From contig NZ_JAEUMO010000230.1 in NCBI RefSeq assembly GCF_016793285.1, positions 1 to 50,876 on the forward strand: 50,876 nt of DNA, in the 5' to 3' direction. Source of the stretch: Phenylobacterium sp. GTDB taxonomy: Bacteria > Pseudomonadota > Alphaproteobacteria > Caulobacterales > Caulobacteraceae. This document shows, one piece after another, positions 48,591-50,876 of the stretch. Position 1 is the stretch's first letter. Every line of letters begins with the position of its first letter. The position numbers were made by a program, and so were the translations under genes. Under the pieces are notes generated by a model. The model saw only the letters and a program-made list of their open reading frames with translations, searched no databases and was not told the origin of the DNA.

Positions 48591-48663
48591 GAACCCCGGA
48601 GGCGGCCCGCGGGTTCATTCGGCCTGACGCGCAGCGTGGCGCGGTCAGCGAAGGAGCACAACC

Positions 48664-48846
48664 ATGCCCGCCAAGTCCGCCGCCCAGCAGAAAGCCGCCG
48701 GGGCCGCCCTCTCCGCCAAGCGCGGCGACACCCCCAAGAGCAAGCTCCAGGGAGCCTCGAAGTCGATGCTGTCGATGTCGGAGGAGGAACTCGAGAGGAT
48801 GGCCCACACCCGGCGCAAGGGTAAGCCCGAACACGTGAAGCACTGA
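48664..48846 (+). CDS. DUF3008 family small protein
   Basis: A 60-residue, Lys/Ala/Ser-rich cytoplasmic protein beginning MPAKSAAQQKAAGAALSAKR and ending in a basic tail (RRKGKPEHVKH). The AQQKAAGAALSAKRG stretch and the SMSEEELERMAHTRRKG segment are the DUF3008 pattern, seen in many alphaproteobacteria and often stress-induced. ATG at 48664 has GAAGGAG eight bases upstream. Divergent from the K+ channel across 73 bases. No function is established for the family to my knowledge. Confidence 0.75.
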   Translation: MPAKSAAQQKAAGAALSAKRGDTPKSKLQGASKSMLSMSEEELERMAHTRRKGKPEHVKH

Positions 48847-48924
48847 GCCTCTTGCCGCGCCCGCCCCCGACCGGCCAAGCTCGCCGCTAACCCGGCCATC
48901 GAGTCCGGGGCGGGAGGGGCTTCC

Positions 48925-50406
48925 ATGGATCGGATCACACGTCGGGGTTTGGGCGCGCTGGGCTTTGCCGCGCTCGCCAGCGAGGCGTTCGCCAAGGCGC
49001 CGGCGATCAGGTCGGCCTGGCCCGACGCCACCGAGACCGCGGCCATGATCCGCGGCGGCCAGTTGTCGGCGCTCGAGGCCACGAAGGTCGCCATCGAGCG
49101 GACGCTGAACCTGCAGCCCAAGCTGAACTTCGTCGTCGCCTCCGACTTCGACCGCGCGCTGAAGCGGGCCGCCGCGGGCGCACCCGCCGGCCCGTTCGGC
49201 GGCGTGCCGTTCCTCGTGAAGGACCTGGACGACTTCATCGGCCTGCCCACCCGCAACGGCAGCCGCGCCTTCCTGCCTCTGCCGCCGGCCACGAAGCAGG
49301 ACGCCCTGATCGACGCCTACGGCAAGGCGGGGGTGAACGTGATCGGCAAGTCGGCGACGCCCGAGGCCGGCTTCCTGCCCACCACCGAGCCCTTCGCGTT
49401 CGGCGCGACCCGAAATCCCTGGGACATCACCCGCTCCTCCGGCGGTTCGTCGGGCGGCGCGGCGGCGGCGGTGGCGTCCGGCGCGGTGACCGTCGCCCAC
49501 GCCAGCGACGGCGGCGGCTCCATCCGCATCCCGTCCTCCTGCTGCGGGCTCTTCGGCCTGAAGCCGTCACGCGGCCGCACGGTCGACGCGCGGGCCGACA
49601 CCAGGGTCAGCAACATCGGTGTCAGCCATGTCGTCAGCCGCAGCGTCCGCGACTCCGCGGCCATGTTGGCGGCGACGGAGGACTCGGGTCCCGGCGCCCA
49701 GCACGCGCCGGTCGGCCTCGTCACGGCGCCGCTCAGGCGCAAGCTGCGCGTGGGCCTCGTCATCGACGGCGGCGCCGGCAAGCCGCCCTCGGCCGAGGTG
49801 AGGGCCGCGACCGAAAGTTCGGCCGCCCTGATGCGCGACCTCGGCCACACGGTGATTCCCACGACGTGGCCGATCCCGCAGACGTTCATCAACGACTTCC
49901 TGCTGCTGTGGGCCTCGGGCGCGGCGGGCTTCGCCGACGCCATCGCGCAGATCGCCGGCCGACCGGCGGACGGCACGCTCATGGAGCCGTTCAGCCTGGG
50001 CCTCGTGGATATGTCGCGCCGGGCGCCGAAGGATGCCCTGCCGCAGGCGATCGGGCGGCTGGAGGCCGCGGCCAAGGCCTACGGCCGGTGGTTCGACGAC
50101 AACCGCTTCGACGTGATCCTGTCGCCGGTGCTGGCCTGGGCGCCGCCGAAGCTGGGCGAGGTCGGCCCGGCCGTTCCGTTCGACACGCTGGTGGAGCGCC
50201 TCATCGAGTATGTAGGCTACACGACCGTCCATAACGTAGCGGGCGCGCCGTCGATGAGCGTGCCGCTGAACTGGACTCCCGGCGGCCTGCCCGTCGGCAC
50301 GCAGTTCGCCGCCCGCGTCGGCGCCGAAGGCCTCCTGTTCCAGCTCGCCTATCAGCTCGAAGCCGCCCGCCCCTGGGCCGACAAGGCCCCGCCGGTGCGG
50401 ATCTAG
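48925..50406 (+). CDS. Amidase signature family enzyme, Tat-exported
   Basis: A 493-residue amidase with an N-terminal twin-arginine signal (RITRRGLGALGFAALASEAFA). The catalytic triad is visible: Lys99 in VPFLVKDLDD, the cis-Ser at residue 175 or 176 in SSGGSSGGAAAAVASG, and the nucleophile Ser199 in DGGGSIRIPS. Such enzymes split amides (aryl, peptide or lactam types) through a Ser-Ser-Lys mechanism. Being exported, it likely acts on an external amide. ATG at 48925 has GGGAGGGG upstream. Its stop overlaps that of the convergent serine hydrolase gene (stops at 50404-50406 and 50403-50405). Confidence 0.85.
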   Translation: MDRITRRGLGALGFAALASEAFAKAPAIRSAWPDATETAAMIRGGQLSALEATKVAIERTLNLQPKLNFVVASDFDRALKRAAAGAPAGPFGGVPFLVKDLDDFIGLPTRNGSRAFLPLPPATKQDALIDAYGKAGVNVIGKSATPEAGFLPTTEPFAFGATRNPWDITRSSGGSSGGAAAAVASGAVTVAHASDGGGSIRIPSSCCGLFGLKPSRGRTVDARADTRVSNIGVSHVVSRSVRDSAAMLAATEDSGPGAQHAPVGLVTAPLRRKLRVGLVIDGGAGKPPSAEVRAATESSAALMRDLGHTVIPTTWPIPQTFINDFLLLWASGAAGFADAIAQIAGRPADGTLMEPFSLGLVDMSRRAPKDALPQAIGRLEAAAKAYGRWFDDNRFDVILSPVLAWAPPKLGEVGPAVPFDTLVERLIEYVGYTTVHNVAGAPSMSVPLNWTPGGLPVGTQFAARVGAEGLLFQLAYQLEAARPWADKAPPVRI

Positions 50407-50876
50407 ATCGAGCCCATCGCGGTCCAGACGCCCATGGCGAGGCCCAGCGCGCGCATGTCGCCCTGGGTCGTCGGCGCCATCTTGTTCATGGCGTAGCTGA
50501 TGGTGGTGCGCGCCTTCATGTCGATGAGGATCAGCGAGCCGCCGTAGCCGCCCCAGTACATGCTGTCCTGCGGGTTCGGCAGCGGCAGCACGCCCGAAAG
50601 GCCGAAACCCAGGCCGAAGCGCGCCGGCGTGCCCAGGATCAGGTCCTCGCCCTCGACCTGCAGCTCCAGCGCCTTGCGGCAGCCCGCCTCGCTCATGAAC
50701 CGCCTGCCCCTGGCGACGCCACCGTTGGCCAGGATCGTGTGGACCAGCGCCACCGATCGCGCATTGCCCGTGCCGCCGGCGGCCGGGATCTCGGCCCCGC
50801 GCCAGGCCCGCGTCTTCGTCGCCGAGACGTCGATGCCGGGGTTCAGCGACATGTTCGCCTGCAGCTCGGTCTGGCT
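50403..50876 (-). CDS. Beta-lactamase-family serine hydrolase, C-terminal part (partial)
   Basis: The frame is open through the right edge, giving 157 residues of the C-terminal half. GGTGNARSVALVHTILANGG and RFGLGFGLSGVLPL are typical of class C beta-lactamase-like esterases and carboxypeptidases, and WGGYGGSLILIDMKARTTIS is represented by the third active-site motif (a GGYGGS in place of KTG). The Ser-x-x-Lys motif lies beyond the window, so activity cannot be judged. It converges on the amidase gene with overlapping stop codons. Confidence 0.75.
   Translation of the reverse strand, partial: SQTELQANMSLNPGIDVSATKTRAWRGAEIPAAGGTGNARSVALVHTILANGGVARGRRFMSEAGCRKALELQVEGEDLILGTPARFGLGFGLSGVLPLPNPQDSMYWGGYGGSLILIDMKARTTISYAMNKMAPTTQGDMRALGLAMGVWTAMGSI

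Noticed and set aside
1-50876. tRNA, rRNA, CRISPR arrays, insertion sequences, phage or integrase genes
   Set aside because: Looked for on both strands; no cloverleaf, regular spaced repeats, transposase or integrase motifs were seen.

Overview
The window is a very GC-rich stretch packed with operons, with no RNA genes, insertion sequences, phage genes or CRISPR array that I can recognise. Two large TonB-dependent receptors, Tat signals, spinster-type MFS transporters, a HutC-type GntR regulator, crotonase and thiolase enzymes, and a promoter resembling the Caulobacter housekeeping consensus (TTGACG-type -35 with a GCTA-type -10) all point to an alphaproteobacterium, most likely Caulobacteraceae-like (Caulobacter or Phenylobacterium). 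This is inference; the window holds no 16S or other marker gene.

Region 1 (1-10.9 kb) looks like metal handling at the envelope. A CusF-like copper protein faces a long minus-strand series: TonB receptor, periplasmic cupin, metzincin-like protease, two PepSY membrane proteins, HutC-type regulator, small OB-fold protein, HupE-like protein and a membrane-anchor protein. After a 557-base AT-rich gap comes a three-gene module with the order and makeup of cnrY-cnrX-cnrH (membrane anti-sigma, periplasmic metal sensor, ECF sigma), all with overlapping non-ATG starts.

Region 2 (11-39.4 kb) looks catabolic. It holds a thiolase-like protein, an SDR with a hydrolase whose nucleophile position is Ala, three DUF3604 (PHP-like metallohydrolase) proteins, two more HupE-like proteins, a parvulin, an MFS transporter with an SDR, an SdsA-type alkylsulfatase and a crotonase. 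A plus-strand operon (alkylsulfatase, crotonase, DUF3604, parvulin, HupE) runs into a minus-strand operon of about 10 kb (TonB receptor, S1P-lyase-like PLP enzyme, class III aminotransferase, sulfatase, DUF3604, sulfatase). A TetR gene and an APC permease sit upstream of the latter on the other strand. A 15-base motif is repeated exactly before and after tetR, and a degenerate copy lies in the divergent promoter of the alkylsulfatase operon. This suggests one regulon for a sulfated, possibly amine-bearing, substrate. The two convergent DUF3604 genes share a 310-base tract with only six mismatches, which looks like recent gene conversion.

Region 3 (39.4-46.6 kb) is a LacI-controlled sugar locus. 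A Tat-exported GMC dehydrogenase with its small subunit and a TIM-barrel isomerase-like protein lie on one side of lacI, and an MFS transporter with a Gfo/Idh oxidoreductase on the other. A TGTAA-type palindrome sits at each end of lacI. The layout fits oxidation of sugars or glycosides to 3-keto forms.

Region 4 (46.6-50.9 kb) has an ECF sigma factor with a ChrR-like cupin, a potassium channel with a C-terminal zinc ribbon, a DUF3008 protein, a Tat-signal amidase and the C-terminal end of a beta-lactamase-family serine hydrolase that runs off the window.
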